From positions 868,001 through 932,000 of the forward strand of contig NZ_WVHL01000003.1 of the NCBI RefSeq assembly GCF_009861525.1: DNA of 64,000 nucleotides, read 5' to 3'. Of this stretch, positions 7,261-19,588 are shown piece by piece (the first letter of the stretch is position 1; every line of letters begins with the position of its first letter). Made by a program: the position numbers and the translations under genes. The notes beneath the pieces were generated by a model that saw nothing but the letters and a program-made list of their open reading frames with translations, was not told the origin of the DNA and ran no database searches. Source of the DNA: Pseudomonas sp. LD120 (GTDB lineage: Bacteria; Pseudomonadota; Gammaproteobacteria; Pseudomonadales; Pseudomonadaceae).

Positions 7261-8229
7261 TCAGCCCAGGGACACGCCCAGGCGCCAGTAGCCCATCAGC
7301 GTCAGGTTGCGACGTTCCTGGCCACGCTCGTTGATCAAATGGCGACGAATGCTCATCACCGTCGCCGACTCACCGGCCACCCAGGCATAGAAACCGTTGT
7401 CCGCCGGCTCGGCGGTTTCCCAGGGACGTTGTTCAGGGTCGCCTTCGGCCACCTTGAGCGAGCGCCGCTCGCCATTGGCCGGCGGCAGCTCGGCCAGCTC
7501 CCGGGCGGCATGAATCAGGGTTTCGCCATGTTGCGCACCGAGCGTGTCCCGGGGCAACCAACTGATCCGGGTCTGTGGGTTGCAGCGCAAGTCGATGCAG
7601 TCGCTTTCATGCGGCACCTCGATAAACACCTGTACATCCGGGTAATCCGGATACTCCTGCAACGCCTCAAGAATCCCGGCGATGGCCGGCAGGGCGGTTT
7701 CATCGCCCATCAGCAGCACCTTGCGAATCCCCGCCGGTGGCTGCCATTCATAACCGCCGGGGTCGCCGCTGTAGGCCTTGTTCGGCACCACCATCTGCAG
7801 GCGGTCGCCGGGCTGGGCGTGGGTGGCCCAGGCGGAGGCAGGGCCGTTGACCCCATGCAGGACGAAATCCACATCCAGCTCCGCCGGTTGCAGGCGCAGG
7901 GCGCGAATGGTGTAGGTGCGCATCGGTGGCTGCTGCGCGGCCGGCAACTGGCGCCGGGCCGCTTGCCAGTCGCCGTCCACTGGCAATTGCGCAGGCGTGC
8001 CGTCGGCCCCGGGAAACAACAGCTTGATGCGCTGGTCCGGGGCCAGGGTGCGGGCCTGGGCGATGTCCTCGCCACCGAACACCAGGCGGGTCATGGAGGG
8101 GCTGAGGTCGATGCGTTGCTTGAGTTCGACGTTGATCAGGTGGTAGCCCTTGGGCCTGGACCGGTCGACGCCGGTCAGTTTGTGCAAGCCTTGGGTGAGG
8201 AGATCGGTCAGCGATTGGACGGAGGACAT
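7261..8229 (-). CDS. siderophore-interacting protein (FAD-dependent ferric-siderophore reductase family)
   Basis: A 322-residue protein of the ViuB/SIP family. An N-terminal flavin-binding barrel includes MRTYTIRAL, the FAD-contact RxYTxR motif, and a C-terminal NAD(P)H-binding-like lobe ends in WVAGESATVMSIRRHL and MGYWRLG, the family's signature. The ATG at 8229 is preferred over the in-frame TTG at 8247, because AGG lies upstream of the ATG and nothing comparable upstream of the TTG. Members release iron from ferric siderophores in the cytoplasm by reduction. The gene is divergent from pvdI and has its own canonical PvdS box, so it belongs to the same iron-starvation regulon. Confidence 0.92.
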   Translation of the reverse strand: MSSVQSLTDLLTQGLHKLTGVDRSRPKGYHLINVELKQRIDLSPSMTRLVFGGEDIAQARTLAPDQRIKLLFPGADGTPAQLPVDGDWQAARRQLPAAQQPPMRTYTIRALRLQPAELDVDFVLHGVNGPASAWATHAQPGDRLQMVVPNKAYSGDPGGYEWQPPAGIRKVLLMGDETALPAIAGILEALQEYPDYPDVQVFIEVPHESDCIDLRCNPQTRISWLPRDTLGAQHGETLIHAARELAELPPANGERRSLKVAEGDPEQRPWETAEPADNGFYAWVAGESATVMSIRRHLINERGQERRNLTLMGYWRLGVSLG

Positions 8230-8265
8230 GGCAGGCACCTGCTGCAAGGGGAGGATAAGGAAGGA

Positions 8266-8289
8266 ACGAAGGATGAGCCGGGTGATTTA
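8266..8289 (-). promoter_or_regulatory. PvdS-type promoter motif of the siderophore-interacting protein gene
   Basis: Read on the minus strand: TAAAT at 8289-8285, a 16-base spacer, CGT at 8268-8266. It is an exact consensus match, 37 bases upstream of the ATG at 8229. Confidence 0.85.
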
Positions 8290-8357
8290 CTGCCGACAGC
8301 GCTTGCCCAGGCGCCCTGAGGGGCCCGCAAGCGGGTGCTCCGGGCGCTGCGCGGGGT

Positions 8358-8381
8358 TAATTTTCCCCGGCCTTCATCCGT
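8358..8381 (+). promoter_or_regulatory. PvdS-type promoter motif of the pvdI-pvdJ-pvdD operon
   Basis: TAATT at 8358-8362, a 16-base spacer, CGT at 8379-8381; one mismatch to TAAAT. It lies 60 bases upstream of the pvdI ATG. With the divergent box at 8289-8266 it forms a back-to-back promoter pair. Confidence 0.8.
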
Positions 8382-8440
8382 TCCGTAGGGATGACCGAGC
8401 CAATGCTCGATACCCCACACGTAAGTACGGATGACTCCCG

Positions 8441-11400
8441 ATGAATGCAGAAGACTCCTTGAAGCTCGCCCGCAGATTCATTGAACTGCCGCTGGAAAAG
8501 CGTCGGCTGTTCTTGAAGGCTCTGGACAAGGAAGGTGTCGATTTCTCTCTGCTGCCAATTCCTGCGGGGGTTGTGGTGCCGAACCGGCAAGCCCTGTCCT
8601 ACGCGCAGCAGCGCATGTGGTTTCTCTGGCAACTGGACCCGCAGAGCGCGGCCTACAACCTGCCTAATGCGGTCCGCCTGAGCGGGCCGCTGGACCGGGT
8701 CGTGCTGGCGCAGGCCTTCGACTGGCTGCTGGAGCGGCATGAGAGCCTGCGTACGGTCTTTTGCCTGGAGAACGATGAGCCGCGGCAGGTGGTCCAGCAG
8801 ACGCAGATCGACATCGACTACCGGGACCTGTGCGACCTTGACCCGCAGCAGCGCGAAGCCTGGGTGCAGCAGCAGGCTGACGCCGAAGCGCGCCGGCCCT
8901 TCGAGCTGCAGCAGGGGCCGTTGCTGCGGGTCTGCGTGCTGGGCCTGGGCGAGCAGGAGCACGTGATGCTGCTGACCCTGCACCATATCGTCGCGGACGG
9001 CTGGTCGATGGGGGTCTTGATCGAGGAGTTCTTGCACGCCTACGACAGCCTGCTACAGGGGCAGGCGCCGAGTCTGCCGGGGTTGCCGATCCAGTACCGC
9101 GACTACGCCCTGTGGCAGCGCAGTTGGCTGGAGGCGGGGGAGCAGGAGCGGCAACTGGACTACTGGCAGGCCAAGCTGGGGGATGAGCATTCGCCGCTGC
9201 AGTTGCCCACCGACCATCTGCGGCAGGCCCGTGTCAGCCGACAGGGGCGCCGTCTGGAGGTTGAGCTGGAGCCAGGCCTGGCCCAGCAACTGGGCGCCTT
9301 GGCGCGCCAGCAGGGGGTGACCCTGTTTGCCGTGCTGCTGGCCGGTTTCAAGCTGCTGTTGTCGCGCTACAGCGGCCAGCAGGACATCCGGGTCGGCGTG
9401 CCCATCGCCAACCGCACGCGCCAGGAAGTCGAAGGGCTGATCGGCTTCTTCGTCAACACTCAGGTACTGCGTACCGAACTGAGCCCGCAATGGACGGTGC
9501 GGCACCTGCTGGCCGATATCCGCGAGACCACCCTGGGTGCCCAGGCCCATCAGGACCTGCCCTTCGAGCGTCTGGTGGAAGCCCTGCACCTGGAGCGCAG
9601 CCTGAGTCATAGCCCGCTGTTCCAGGTGCTGTACAACCACCAGCCCCAGGTCACTGAATTGACCACCCTGCGCAGCCGCTCCGGGCTGCACGTGCAGGCC
9701 TTGCCGCGCAACGAGCGCACGGTTCAGTTTGACTTGACCCTGGATACCTTCGAGCGCGGCGGCCAGTTGCTGGCCGCGTTCACCTATGACTGCCAGCTGT
9801 TCGAAGCGCAGACCATCGAGCGCATGGCCGGCCACTGGCAGAACCTGCTGTGGGCAATGGTGCGCGAGCCGCAGGCGGCGATTGGCGAACTGCCGTTGCT
9901 CAGTGCCGAACAGTGCCAGGGCACCCTGGCCCAGGGCGTGGGTCCCCGGGAGGTGTTCGCTGCCGAGTCGGTGCTCGAACGCTTTGCCCGTCAGGTCGCC
10001 GCGCAGCCTGAGGCGCCGGCCCTGGTGTTCGCCGGGCAGTGCCTGAGCTACCGCGAGCTGGACCAGCGCGCCAGCCACCTGGCCGCGGCGTTGGTGGCCC
10101 GGGACGTGGGCCCGGAAGTGCTGGTGGGCATTGCCGTGGAGCGCTCCCTGGAGATGGTGGTGGGCCTGTTGGCGGTGCTCAAGGCCGGCGGCGCCTACGT
10201 GCCGCTGGACCCGCAATACCCCGAGCAGCGCTTGCGCTACCTGCTGGAAGACAGCGGCGTGCGCCTGTTGCTGAGCGAGGCGGCGGTGCAGCCGCGGCTG
10301 CCGCTGGCGGCCGGGGTCGAGGTGCTGTTGCTGGATCAGGCGCAGGCCTGGGCGCCGGTCAGCGAAATGCAGGCGCCATGGCCTGGGGTGGCGGCCGGAA
10401 ACCTGGCCTATTCGATCTACACCTCTGGCTCCACCGGTGCCGCCAAAGGCGTGAGCATCAGCCACGGAGCTCTGGCCAACTATGTGCAGGCGATCATCCA
10501 GCGCCTGCCACTGGAGGCTGCGCGCACTATGGCCGTGGTCTCGACCATAGCTGCGGATCTTGGCCACACCACGCTGTTCGGCGCCCTGTGCTCCGGCAGT
10601 TGCCTGCACGTGATCGACCTGGATACCGGGCTGGACGCCGACGCCTTCGGTGCCTACCTGCACACCCACCAGATTGATGTCTTGAAGATCGTCCCGTCCC
10701 ATTTGCAGGCGTTGATCAGCGGTCAGGAACCGGCGCGCTCCCTGCCGCGCCAGTGCCTGGTGCTGGGGGGCGAGGCTTGCCCGGCGGCGCTGGTCCGCAG
10801 GATCGCGGCCCTGGCGCCGCAGTGCGCGGTGTTCAACCACTACGGCCCGACCGAAACCACGGTCGGCGCCCTGACCATGGCTGCCGCCGGGCTGGCGGAT
10901 GAGCTGGCGGTGGTGCCCCTGGGTCTGCCGTTGGCCAACGTTCGGGCGCGGGTGCTGGATGCGTCCTTGCAACCGGTGGCGCCCGGCACCCCGGCCGAGC
11001 TGTACCTGGGCGGTGCCGGCCTGGCGCGGGGTTACCACCAGCGTGCGGCCTTGACCGCCGAGCGCTTCGTGCCGGACCCCTTCAGCGGCGACGGGCAGCG
11101 CCTGTACCGCAGCGGTGATCTGGTGCGTTATCTGGACGATGGGGCGCTCGATTACCTGGGCCGCATCGACCATCAGGTGAAGATCCGCGGCTACCGGATC
11201 GAGCTGGGGGAAATCACCGCGGCCCTCAAGCAGTTGCCCCAGGTCGAGGACGCCGTGGCCCAGGTGGTGAGTGTGGCGGGTGAGCCGCAAGTGGCGGCCT
11301 ATGTGGTGCTGGCCAAGGCTCAGGCGCCGGAGACGGCGTGGCAGGAGATTCGCCGGCAACTGGCGGTGGTGTTGCCCGACTACATGCTGCCGATGCACTT

Positions 11401-14400
11401 CCTGGCGTTGGACAGCATGCCCTTGACCCCCAACGGCAAGCTCGACCTGCGGGCCCTGCCGCCATTGCAGCAGCAAGCGCCGGCGGAGGCCTTTGTGGCA
11501 CCGGTCAGCGAGCTGCAGCAGGGCATCGCGGCGATCTGGCAGGCGGTGCTCAAGGTCGAACGGGTGGGCCTTGGCGACAACTTCTTCGCCCTGGGCGGCC
11601 ATTCATTGCTGGCAACCCAGATCCTGTCCCGGGTGCGACGCCTGCTGGCGGCGGACGTGCCGCTGCGGCTGTTGTTCGAAACTGCACGCCTGGACGAGTT
11701 CGTCGAGCAGGTCCAGGCCTGCGCGGGCGCCACCGCGCTGCCGCAGATCGAGGCGCTGGAGCGTAACGGGCCGCTGCCGGCCTCCCATGCCCAGCAGCGG
11801 CAATGGCTGTTCTGGCAGATGCACCCGCAGAGCACCGCCTACCACACGCCGATCGTGGTCCGCTTGCAGGGGGCTCTGGACCAGGCCGCACTGCAGCAGA
11901 CCTTCGATGTCCTGGCCCAGCGCCATGAAGCGTTCCGCACCACCTTCACCCAGCATCAGGAACGCCTGTGCCAGGTGGTGCATGCACAGGGCGAGATCAG
12001 TGTGGCCTGGGAGCGATTGACGCCGGGCTTGTCTCGCGAAGCCGTCCAGGCCCGCGCCCTGGAGGAGACCCAGCAACTGTTCGATCTGGAGCGCGGGCCC
12101 CTGTGCCGGGCCCGGGTGCTGCAGATCGCCGAGCAGGATCACCTGCTGGTGGTGACCTTGCACCACATCATTTCCGATGGTGCCTCCATGAGTGTGCTGG
12201 CCCGGGAGTTCGTCGCGCTGTACCGCGGCTTGATCCAGGGGCAGGCACCGCAGTTCGAGCCGTTGAGCGTGCAGTACGCCGACTACGTCCACTGGCATCG
12301 CAGTTGGCTGGAACAGGGCGAGCAACAGCGCCAGCTGGAGTACTGGCGCCAGCAACTGGGGCTGGAGCATCCGGTGCTGGAGCTGCCCCTGGATCATCCA
12401 CGCCAGGCCTTGGTCAGCCATCGCCAGGAGCGCCTGGGGCTGCGTTTGCCGGCGGAGCTGGAGCAAGGGCTGCGCCGGGTGGCGCGGGAACATGACATGA
12501 CCCTGTTCCAGCTGTTTCTCGGCTCGTTCGCGTTGCTGCTGCACCGTTACTCCGACCAGCCGGATATCCGCATCGGGGTGCCGGTGAGCAATCGCCGCCA
12601 CCAGGAAATGGAAGGGGTGATGGGCTTCTTCGTCAACACCCTGGTGATGCGCGTCGAGCTGGCGCCGAGCCTGCCGGTGACGCAGTTGCTGCGGCAGGTC
12701 AAGGCCACGGCCCTGGCCGCCCAGGCCCATCAGGACCTGCCGTTTGATCGTTTGGTGGATGCTCTCAAGCCTCAGCGTGCGTTGGACCAGAACCCGTTGT
12801 TCCAGGTGATGTACAACCACCTGAGCATTGCTGGGGAGAGCACCGACGGCGCCAGCCTGCCGGGCCTGCTGGCCGAGGAAATGGTCCTGCAGGGCGGGAC
12901 CGCGCAATTTGACCTGACCCTGGAAACCCTGGAGACCGACGCCGGGATCAACGCTTCGTTCATCTATGCCGGCGAGTTGTTCGAGGAGGTCACCGTCGAA
13001 CAGTTGGCCGACCACTGGCGCAACCTGCTGCAAGGCATGCTTGAACCGCAGCTGGCCTTGGGCGAGCTGCCGATGCTGGGTCAGGACGAGCAGCGCCGCA
13101 TTCGTCAGGACTGGGACCACACTCAGGTGGTCTACCCGACCGAGCGTTTTGTTCACCAGCTGTTCGCCGATCAGGCGGCCAAGGCCCCGGATGCGCCAGC
13201 GGTGTTCTTCGCCGAGCAGCGCCTGAGCTACCGCGAGCTGGATACGCAGGCCAACCAGCTGGCGCACAAGTTGATCGAGCTGGGCGTTGGCCCGGAAGTG
13301 CGGGTGGCGATTGCCATGCCGCGCTGCGCGGAAATCATGGTGGCCTTCCTGGCCGTGCTTAAAGCCGGCGGGGTTTATGTGCCGCTGGACATTGAATATC
13401 CCCAGGACCGCCTGCGCTACATGATGCAAGACAGCGGCGCGTGGCTGCTGCTGACCCAGAGCCATCTGCTGGATCGCTTGCCGATTCCTGAGGGGCTGCC
13501 GACCCTCAGCGTCGAAGGCGCGGCTGATTTTGCGGCTTACCCGGTGACCAGTCCGCAGGTAGAGCTGGCCGAGGAAAACCTCGCCTATGTGATCTACACC
13601 TCCGGCTCCACCGGCTTGCCCAAGGGCGTGGCGGTGTCCCACGGCCCGCTGGCCATGCACAGCCTGGCCACTGGCGAGCGTTATGAAATGAGCCCGGCGG
13701 ATTGCGAGCTGCACTTCATGTCCTTCGCCTTCGACGGTTCCCACGAAGGTTGGATGCACCCGCTGATCTACGGCGCCAGTGTGTTGATCCGCGATGACAG
13801 CCTGTGGTCGCCGGAATTCACCTACGAACAGATGCATCGCTACGGCGTCACCGTGGGCGTGTTCCCGCCTGTGTACCTGCAACAACTGGCGGTGCACGCC
13901 GAGCGCGACGGCAATCCGCCGGCGGTGCGGGTCTACTGCTTCGGCGGCGATGCCGTGCCCCAGGCCAGTTACGATCTGGCGTGGCGAGTGCTGCGTCCGA
14001 AGTACATCTTCAACGGTTACGGCCCGACTGAAACCGTGGTTACGCCGTTGATCTGGAAGGCCAAGGCGGGCGATCCGTGCGATGCGGCCTACGCGCCTAT
14101 CGGCAATATCGTCGGCAATCGCAGCGCTTATGTGGCCGATGCCAACCTCAACCTGTTGCCGGTTGGCGTGGCGGGCGAGCTGTACCTGGGTGGCCTGGGC
14201 GTGGCCCGGGGCTATCTGGATCGTCCGGGGCTGACGGCCGAGCGTTTTATCCCTGACCCCTACAGCACCACCGGGGCGCGGCTGTACCGCAGCGGCGACC
14301 TGACCCGCTATCGCACCGATGGCTTGGTGGAGTACGTCGGCCGTGTCGACCATCAGGTGAAGGTGCGGGGTTTTCGTATCGAACTGGGCGAGATCGAAGC

Positions 14401-17400
14401 GCGCTTGCTGGAACAAGACCCGGTATTGGAAGTGGCGGTGATCGCCCAGCCAGGGCCGAGCGGCCAGCAGCTGGTGGGCTACATCGTGCCGGTGGACGCC
14501 GAGGTGGCGTCGAGCAACGAGCGCCAGGCGCCGTTGCGCGAAAGCATCAAGGCGCGCCTGCGCGAAAGCCTGCCGGACTACATGGTGCCGACTTACCTGC
14601 TGTTCCTCGAAGCATTGCCGCTGACACCGAATGGCAAGCTGGACCGCAAGTCGCTGCCCAAAGTCGATGCGCAGTTGATGCAGCAGACCTACGTGGCGCC
14701 GCAGAACCCGCTGGAACAACAGATCGCGGCGATCTGGGCCGATGTGCTGAAACTTGAACAGGTGGGCGTCACCGACAACTTCTTCGAGCTGGGGGGCGAC
14801 TCGATCATCTCGATCCAGGTGGTCAGCCGTGCCCGACAGGCGGGAATCCGCTTCACCCCCAAAGACCTGTTCCAGCACCAGACGGTGCAAGGGCTGGCCA
14901 CGGTGGCGGAGCAGGGCGAGGGCGGTTTGCAGATCGACCAGGGGCCGGTGCGTGGCGCCACGGCGCTGTTGCCGATCCAGCAATGGTTCTTCGACACCCC
15001 GGTACCGGAACGTCATCACTGGAACCAGTCGGTGCTGCTCAAACCGCTGAAGCCTCTGAGTGCCGAGGCACTGCAGCAGGGCTTGCAAGCCTTGCTCGAA
15101 CACCACGACGGCCTGCGCCTGAAGTTTGTCGAAGAAGGCCCTGCCTGGATCGCCACTTATGCTCCGCTGGGGCAGGTGACTGCGGCGCCGTTGGCGGCGA
15201 TGCAAGCCGATGCGTTGCTCTGGCTGGCGGACGACGCCACTGAAGATTCGCTGCAAGCCCTGTGCGATACCGCGCAACGCAGCCTCGATCTGCAACAGGG
15301 GCCTTTGCTGCGTGCCGTGCTTTTCACGTTGCGTGATGGCACCCAGCGCCTGCTGCTGGCCATCCATCACCTGGTGGTGGACGGGGTGTCCTGGCGGGTG
15401 CTGCTGGAGGACCTGCATCAGGCCCTGGTGCAGCAGGCCGCCGGGCACGCCATCAAGCTGCCGGCCAAGACCAGCTCTTCCCAGGCCTGGGCCGGGCAGT
15501 TGCAAGTTTATGCCCGCAGCGCGGCGCTGCAGCAGGAGCTGGCTTACTGGCAGGCGCAGCTGCAGGACGTCGAGTCGGGCCTGCCCTGCGACCGGGCAAC
15601 GGATCAGGTGGTGATCGAGGACGCCCTGAGCGTCAGCACCGAACTGGACCCGAGCTACACCCAGCGCCTGTTGCAGGACGCGCCGGTGGCCTATCGCACC
15701 CAGATCAACGACTTGCTGCTGACTGCCCTGGCCCGGGTCATGACCCGCTGGACCGGTGAAAGCAGCGCCCTGGTGCAACTGGAAGGCCACGGCCGCGAGG
15801 AGCTGTTCGACAGCATCGACCTGAGCCGTACCCTGGGCTGGTTCACTAGTGTGTTCCCGGTGAAACTGACGCCACAGCCGGCCCTGGCCGATTCGATCAA
15901 GCTCATCAAGGAGCAACTGCGGGCCGTGCCGAACAAGGGCATCGGCTTTGGTGCCCTGCGTTACCTGGGGGATGCTCAAGCACAGGCAGCCCTCGCCGCA
16001 CTGGCGGTGCCGCGCATTACCTTCAACTACCTGGGCCAGTTCGATGGCAGCTTCGATGAGCCGGATGCCTGGTTTGCCCCCAGTACCGAAGCCAAGGGCG
16101 CCGATCAAGGCGCCCAGGCTCCGCTGGGCAACTGGCTGAGCATCAATGGCCAGGTCTATGGCGGCCAATTGAAGCTGGGCTGGACCTTCAGCCGGGCAAT
16201 GTTCGATGCCGCGACCATCCAGCACCTGGCCGATGACTACGCCCGGGAGCTCAAGGCGCTGATCGACCATTGCAGCCAGCCCGCGCACCGTGGGGTGACT
16301 CCGTCGGACTTCCCGCTGGCGGGCCTGAACCAGCAACAGCTGGATCAACTGCCCCTGGTGCTGACCGAGGTCGAGGACCTTTACCCGTTGTCGCCGATGC
16401 AGCAGGGCATGCTGTTCCACACCCTCTATGAACAGGGTGCGGGTGACTACATCAACCAGTTGCGGGTGGACGTGGACGGGCTTGAGCCCGAGCGCTTCCG
16501 CCAGGCCTGGCAGGCAGCCATCGACCGTCATGACATTCTGCGCAGCGGGTTCCTCTGGCAGGGCGAGCTGCCGGCACCGGTGCAGGTGGTGCACAAGCGC
16601 ATTGCCCTGGACTTTGTCGAGCATGACTGGCGGGCAATCGAGGCCCTGCCAGCCGCCCTGGACCGGTTGGCTGAGGAAGAACGCCGGCGAGGTTTCGACC
16701 TGCTGGCCGCGCCGCTGTTGCGCCTGACTCTGGTGTGCACCGGCGAGCAGCGCTATCACCTGATCTACACCAACCATCACATCCTGATGGACGGCTGGAG
16801 CAACTCGCGGCTGCTGGGGGAAGTGCTGCAACGCTACGCAGGGCAGTACGCGAGCCAGACGCCGGGACGCTATCGTGACTACATCGCCTGGCTGCAACGC
16901 CAGGACGCTAGGCTCAGCGAGACCTTCTGGAAGCAGCAACTGGCGGATCTGGATGAGCCAACCCGTCTGGCCCAGGCCATCAGCCGCGGTGGCCAGGCCC
17001 TGGCCGGCCAGGGCTACGCCGCCCATCAACAGCACCTGGACGGGCAACAGACGCAACGCTTGAGCGAGTTCGCCCGCCAGCAAAAGGTTACGGTCAATAC
17101 CCTGGTGCAAGCGGCGTGGCTGTTGTTGCTGCAACGCTACACCGGGCAGGACAGCGTGGTGTTCGGCGCCACGGTGTCTGGCCGCCCGGCGGAGCTCAAG
17201 GGCGTGGAGCAGCAGATCGGCCTGTTCATCAATACCCTGCCGGTCGTGGCTGCGCCGCGCCCGGACATGCCGGTCAGTGACTGGCTGCAGGAGGTGCAGG
17301 CACGCAACCTGGCCCTGCGCGACTTCGAACACACGCCGCTGTACGACGTGCAGCGCTGGGCCGGCCTTGGGGCCGAGGCGCTGTTCGACAACATCCTGGT

Positions 17401-19588
17401 GTTCGAAAACTACCCGGTGTCCGAGGCCCTGGCCCAAGGTGCCCCGGCGCAGTTGAGCTTCGGCCTGGCGGCCAATCATGAGCAGACCCACTACCCGTTG
17501 ACTCTGTCGGTGTACCTGGGGCAGACCCTGGCGTTCGACTACAGCTATGCCCGGGAGCATTTCGCCCAGGCCAGCATTGAGCAACTGGCGGATTATCTGG
17601 AGCAGATGCTCATGGCGCTGGTGGAACAGCCGCAGGCGAGCATCGGTGAGTTGGCGCTGACTGGCGCTACCGAACGCCGCTTGATCGAGGAGCAACGCAG
17701 CCGTACTCCAGCGCGGGACCTGTCGCCGTTCTGCGTCCAGCAGTTGATCGAGGCCCAGGCCGAACGAACCCCGGATGCGGTAGCACTGTTGTGTGCCGGC
17801 GAGCAACTGAGCTATGGCCAGTTCAACCAGCGGGCCAACCAGTTGGCCCATGCGTTGATCGAGCAGGGCGTGGGCCCGGATGTGCGGGTGGGTATTGCCG
17901 TGGAGCGCGGGCTGGACATGATTGTCGGCCTGCTGGCGGTACTCAAGGCCGGCGGCGCCTACGTGCCGCTGGACCCTGAATACCCTCAGGAGCGCCTGCA
18001 CTACATGATGCAGGACAGCGGCATCCAGCTGCTGCTGACCCAGTCGCCGCTGCTGGAACGCCTGCGCGACGGGGTGGAGGTACCCCGCCTGTGCCTGGAT
18101 CAGCAGGGCCTGGACGGCTACTGCCTGGGCAACCCACCGCCGCAGGCCCAGGGCGCCAACCTGGCGTACGTGATGTACACCTCTGGCTCCACCGGCCGGC
18201 CCAAGGGCGTGGATATCAGCCACAGCGCCTTGAGCCAGCACGCCCAGGTTTCCCGGGACTGCTTCAACATGAGCTCGGCAGACCGTGGCCTGCAGTTCTC
18301 CACCTTCAACTTCGACGCCTTTGTCGAACAGTTGTACCCGGCACTGATTTGTGGCGCCTCGGTAGTGATTCGTGGCAAGGCGCTGTGGGACAGCGAAACC
18401 TTCTACCGCGAGCTGATCGAGCAGGGCATCAGCATCGTCGATCTGAGCACCGCCTACTGGTTCATGCTCGGCAAGGATTTCGCCGCCCGGGAACCCCGTG
18501 ATTTCGGTCGCCTGCGCCAGCTCAACCTGGGAGGCGAGGCCATGCCGGCGGAAGGCGTGGCCGCCTGGAAACAGGCCGGTCTGGATCAGGTCTGCCTGCT
18601 CAACACCTACGGCCCGACCGAGGCCACGGTGAGTGTCACCGCCCATGACTGCAGCCGCTACCTGCAGGACGGCGAAACCTTGCCGAGTCAGATGCCGCTG
18701 GGCAAGGGCCTGCCGGGGCGCTCTATCTACCTGCTGGACAACAGCGGCAACTTGACCCTCAGCGGCGCCACCGGCGAGTTGATGATCGGTGGCGAGCTGC
18801 TGGCCCGGGGTTACCACAACCGTCCGGGCTTGACGGCGGAGCGCTTCATCCCCGACCCGTTCAGCCGCGACGGCGGGCGCCTGTACCGCTCCGGCGACCT
18901 GGCCCGTTATGACGCCCAGGGCGTGGTCGAGTACGCCGGGCGCATCGACCACCAGGTGAAGATCCGCGGCTTCCGCATTGAAATGGGCGAGATCGAAGCG
19001 CGCCTGCTGGAACTGCCGTTGGTACGCGAAGCCGTGGTGCTGGCCCAGGAGGCGGCCGGAGGTCCACAGCTGGTGGCCTACGTGGTGGCGGCCGCGGGCG
19101 TGGCGGTGGAGAGCCCGGAACAGCAGGCGCAGTTGCGCGAGCGACTGAAAACGGCCCTCAGGGAGGTGTTGCCGGACTACATGCTGCCGGCGCACCTGCT
19201 GTTCCTTGAGGCCCTGCCGTTGAGCCCCAACGGCAAGCTGGACCGCAAGGCCCTGCCCAAGGCCGACGTCAGCCTGTTGCAGCAGGCCTACATCGCCCCA
19301 CAGAGCGAACTGGAACAGCAGGTCGCGGCGATCTGGGCCCAGGTGCTGGAGGTCGAGCAGGTGGGCATGAACGATAACTTCTTTGAACTGGGTGGGCATT
19401 CCTTGTTAGTCACCGCGATGGTCTCTCGAGTCCAGCTCAAGCTTGGGCGCCAGGTCAGTGTGCAGATGGCGTTTGAATTTCCAACCCTGGGGCTGTTCGT
19501 CAGCCAGTTGCAGCAGACGCCCGGCCAGGTGCACAGCGCCGATCTGAGTGCGTTGGAACTGTTGCTCGACGAAATGGAGGCTGTGTAA
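8441..19588 (+). CDS. pvdI: pyoverdine NRPS PvdI: three modules (Asp, D-fOHOrn, Lys)
   Basis: A 3715-residue synthetase. Domain order: C (52-487, HHIVADG at 181), A1 (511-1005, TSGSTG near 660), T (Ser1055); C (1112-1549, HHIISDG at 1241), A2 (1570-2075), T (GGDS, Ser2121), E (2175-2625, HHLVVDG at 2309); D-L type C (2643-3075, [13 protein letters not shown]), A3 (3099-3608), T (Ser3654). Pocket codes read by eye: A1 DLTKVGHVGK (Asp), A2 DGEVCGGVTK (formyl-hydroxyornithine-like), A3 DAEDNGTVSK (Lys-like, less certain). It starts with a C domain, so it must accept a peptide from PvdL, encoded elsewhere. The P. aeruginosa PvdI has four modules. The ribosome site before [12 protein letters not shown] is weak. 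TAATG overlaps the pvdJ start. Confidence 0.96.
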   Translation: MNAEDSLKLARRFIELPLEKRRLFLKALDKEGVDFSLLPIPAGVVVPNRQALSYAQQRMWFLWQLDPQSAAYNLPNAVRLSGPLDRVVLAQAFDWLLERHESLRTVFCLENDEPRQVVQQTQIDIDYRDLCDLDPQQREAWVQQQADAEARRPFELQQGPLLRVCVLGLGEQEHVMLLTLHHIVADGWSMGVLIEEFLHAYDSLLQGQAPSLPGLPIQYRDYALWQRSWLEAGEQERQLDYWQAKLGDEHSPLQLPTDHLRQARVSRQGRRLEVELEPGLAQQLGALARQQGVTLFAVLLAGFKLLLSRYSGQQDIRVGVPIANRTRQEVEGLIGFFVNTQVLRTELSPQWTVRHLLADIRETTLGAQAHQDLPFERLVEALHLERSLSHSPLFQVLYNHQPQVTELTTLRSRSGLHVQALPRNERTVQFDLTLDTFERGGQLLAAFTYDCQLFEAQTIERMAGHWQNLLWAMVREPQAAIGELPLLSAEQCQGTLAQGVGPREVFAAESVLERFARQVAAQPEAPALVFAGQCLSYRELDQRASHLAAALVARDVGPEVLVGIAVERSLEMVVGLLAVLKAGGAYVPLDPQYPEQRLRYLLEDSGVRLLLSEAAVQPRLPLAAGVEVLLLDQAQAWAPVSEMQAPWPGVAAGNLAYSIYTSGSTGAAKGVSISHGALANYVQAIIQRLPLEAARTMAVVSTIAADLGHTTLFGALCSGSCLHVIDLDTGLDADAFGAYLHTHQIDVLKIVPSHLQALISGQEPARSLPRQCLVLGGEACPAALVRRIAALAPQCAVFNHYGPTETTVGALTMAAAGLADELAVVPLGLPLANVRARVLDASLQPVAPGTPAELYLGGAGLARGYHQRAALTAERFVPDPFSGDGQRLYRSGDLVRYLDDGALDYLGRIDHQVKIRGYRIELGEITAALKQLPQVEDAVAQVVSVAGEPQVAAYVVLAKAQAPETAWQEIRRQLAVVLPDYMLPMHFLALDSMPLTPNGKLDLRALPPLQQQAPAEAFVAPVSELQQGIAAIWQAVLKVERVGLGDNFFALGGHSLLATQILSRVRRLLAADVPLRLLFETARLDEFVEQVQACAGATALPQIEALERNGPLPASHAQQRQWLFWQMHPQSTAYHTPIVVRLQGALDQAALQQTFDVLAQRHEAFRTTFTQHQERLCQVVHAQGEISVAWERLTPGLSREAVQARALEETQQLFDLERGPLCRARVLQIAEQDHLLVVTLHHIISDGASMSVLAREFVALYRGLIQGQAPQFEPLSVQYADYVHWHRSWLEQGEQQRQLEYWRQQLGLEHPVLELPLDHPRQALVSHRQERLGLRLPAELEQGLRRVAREHDMTLFQLFLGSFALLLHRYSDQPDIRIGVPVSNRRHQEMEGVMGFFVNTLVMRVELAPSLPVTQLLRQVKATALAAQAHQDLPFDRLVDALKPQRALDQNPLFQVMYNHLSIAGESTDGASLPGLLAEEMVLQGGTAQFDLTLETLETDAGINASFIYAGELFEEVTVEQLADHWRNLLQGMLEPQLALGELPMLGQDEQRRIRQDWDHTQVVYPTERFVHQLFADQAAKAPDAPAVFFAEQRLSYRELDTQANQLAHKLIELGVGPEVRVAIAMPRCAEIMVAFLAVLKAGGVYVPLDIEYPQDRLRYMMQDSGAWLLLTQSHLLDRLPIPEGLPTLSVEGAADFAAYPVTSPQVELAEENLAYVIYTSGSTGLPKGVAVSHGPLAMHSLATGERYEMSPADCELHFMSFAFDGSHEGWMHPLIYGASVLIRDDSLWSPEFTYEQMHRYGVTVGVFPPVYLQQLAVHAERDGNPPAVRVYCFGGDAVPQASYDLAWRVLRPKYIFNGYGPTETVVTPLIWKAKAGDPCDAAYAPIGNIVGNRSAYVADANLNLLPVGVAGELYLGGLGVARGYLDRPGLTAERFIPDPYSTTGARLYRSGDLTRYRTDGLVEYVGRVDHQVKVRGFRIELGEIEARLLEQDPVLEVAVIAQPGPSGQQLVGYIVPVDAEVASSNERQAPLRESIKARLRESLPDYMVPTYLLFLEALPLTPNGKLDRKSLPKVDAQLMQQTYVAPQNPLEQQIAAIWADVLKLEQVGVTDNFFELGGDSIISIQVVSRARQAGIRFTPKDLFQHQTVQGLATVAEQGEGGLQIDQGPVRGATALLPIQQWFFDTPVPERHHWNQSVLLKPLKPLSAEALQQGLQALLEHHDGLRLKFVEEGPAWIATYAPLGQVTAAPLAAMQADALLWLADDATEDSLQALCDTAQRSLDLQQGPLLRAVLFTLRDGTQRLLLAIHHLVVDGVSWRVLLEDLHQALVQQAAGHAIKLPAKTSSSQAWAGQLQVYARSAALQQELAYWQAQLQDVESGLPCDRATDQVVIEDALSVSTELDPSYTQRLLQDAPVAYRTQINDLLLTALARVMTRWTGESSALVQLEGHGREELFDSIDLSRTLGWFTSVFPVKLTPQPALADSIKLIKEQLRAVPNKGIGFGALRYLGDAQAQAALAALAVPRITFNYLGQFDGSFDEPDAWFAPSTEAKGADQGAQAPLGNWLSINGQVYGGQLKLGWTFSRAMFDAATIQHLADDYARELKALIDHCSQPAHRGVTPSDFPLAGLNQQQLDQLPLVLTEVEDLYPLSPMQQGMLFHTLYEQGAGDYINQLRVDVDGLEPERFRQAWQAAIDRHDILRSGFLWQGELPAPVQVVHKRIALDFVEHDWRAIEALPAALDRLAEEERRRGFDLLAAPLLRLTLVCTGEQRYHLIYTNHHILMDGWSNSRLLGEVLQRYAGQYASQTPGRYRDYIAWLQRQDARLSETFWKQQLADLDEPTRLAQAISRGGQALAGQGYAAHQQHLDGQQTQRLSEFARQQKVTVNTLVQAAWLLLLQRYTGQDSVVFGATVSGRPAELKGVEQQIGLFINTLPVVAAPRPDMPVSDWLQEVQARNLALRDFEHTPLYDVQRWAGLGAEALFDNILVFENYPVSEALAQGAPAQLSFGLAANHEQTHYPLTLSVYLGQTLAFDYSYAREHFAQASIEQLADYLEQMLMALVEQPQASIGELALTGATERRLIEEQRSRTPARDLSPFCVQQLIEAQAERTPDAVALLCAGEQLSYGQFNQRANQLAHALIEQGVGPDVRVGIAVERGLDMIVGLLAVLKAGGAYVPLDPEYPQERLHYMMQDSGIQLLLTQSPLLERLRDGVEVPRLCLDQQGLDGYCLGNPPPQAQGANLAYVMYTSGSTGRPKGVDISHSALSQHAQVSRDCFNMSSADRGLQFSTFNFDAFVEQLYPALICGASVVIRGKALWDSETFYRELIEQGISIVDLSTAYWFMLGKDFAAREPRDFGRLRQLNLGGEAMPAEGVAAWKQAGLDQVCLLNTYGPTEATVSVTAHDCSRYLQDGETLPSQMPLGKGLPGRSIYLLDNSGNLTLSGATGELMIGGELLARGYHNRPGLTAERFIPDPFSRDGGRLYRSGDLARYDAQGVVEYAGRIDHQVKIRGFRIEMGEIEARLLELPLVREAVVLAQEAAGGPQLVAYVVAAAGVAVESPEQQAQLRERLKTALREVLPDYMLPAHLLFLEALPLSPNGKLDRKALPKADVSLLQQAYIAPQSELEQQVAAIWAQVLEVEQVGMNDNFFELGGHSLLVTAMVSRVQLKLGRQVSVQMAFEFPTLGLFVSQLQQTPGQVHSADLSALELLLDEMEAV
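13082..14955 (+). repeat. near-identical adenylation cassette, copy A (pvdI module 2)
   Basis: This stretch matches 32152-34025 in pvdD without indels at a constant offset of 19,070 bases. Only scattered substitutions are visible, mostly near the two ends. It covers the end of the C domain, the whole hydroxyornithine A domain and the T domain up to the E-domain boundary. Confidence 0.9.
18334..18480 (+). repeat. conserved patch in Lys adenylation domain, copy A
   Basis: This patch is essentially identical to 37356-37502 in pvdD module 3 (offset 19,022), although the coding sequence on both sides is clearly diverged. A second identical patch covers 19180-19415 and 38202-38437. The block pattern suggests local gene conversion. 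Confidence 0.8.

Noticed and set aside
11603..19399. Very long open frame (about 2600 codons) antisense to pvdI
   Set aside because: Mirror artefact of high GC at third positions in the NRPS gene; the translation is low-complexity (Gln, Arg, His, Leu rich) with no domain, and the sense strand is clearly coding.
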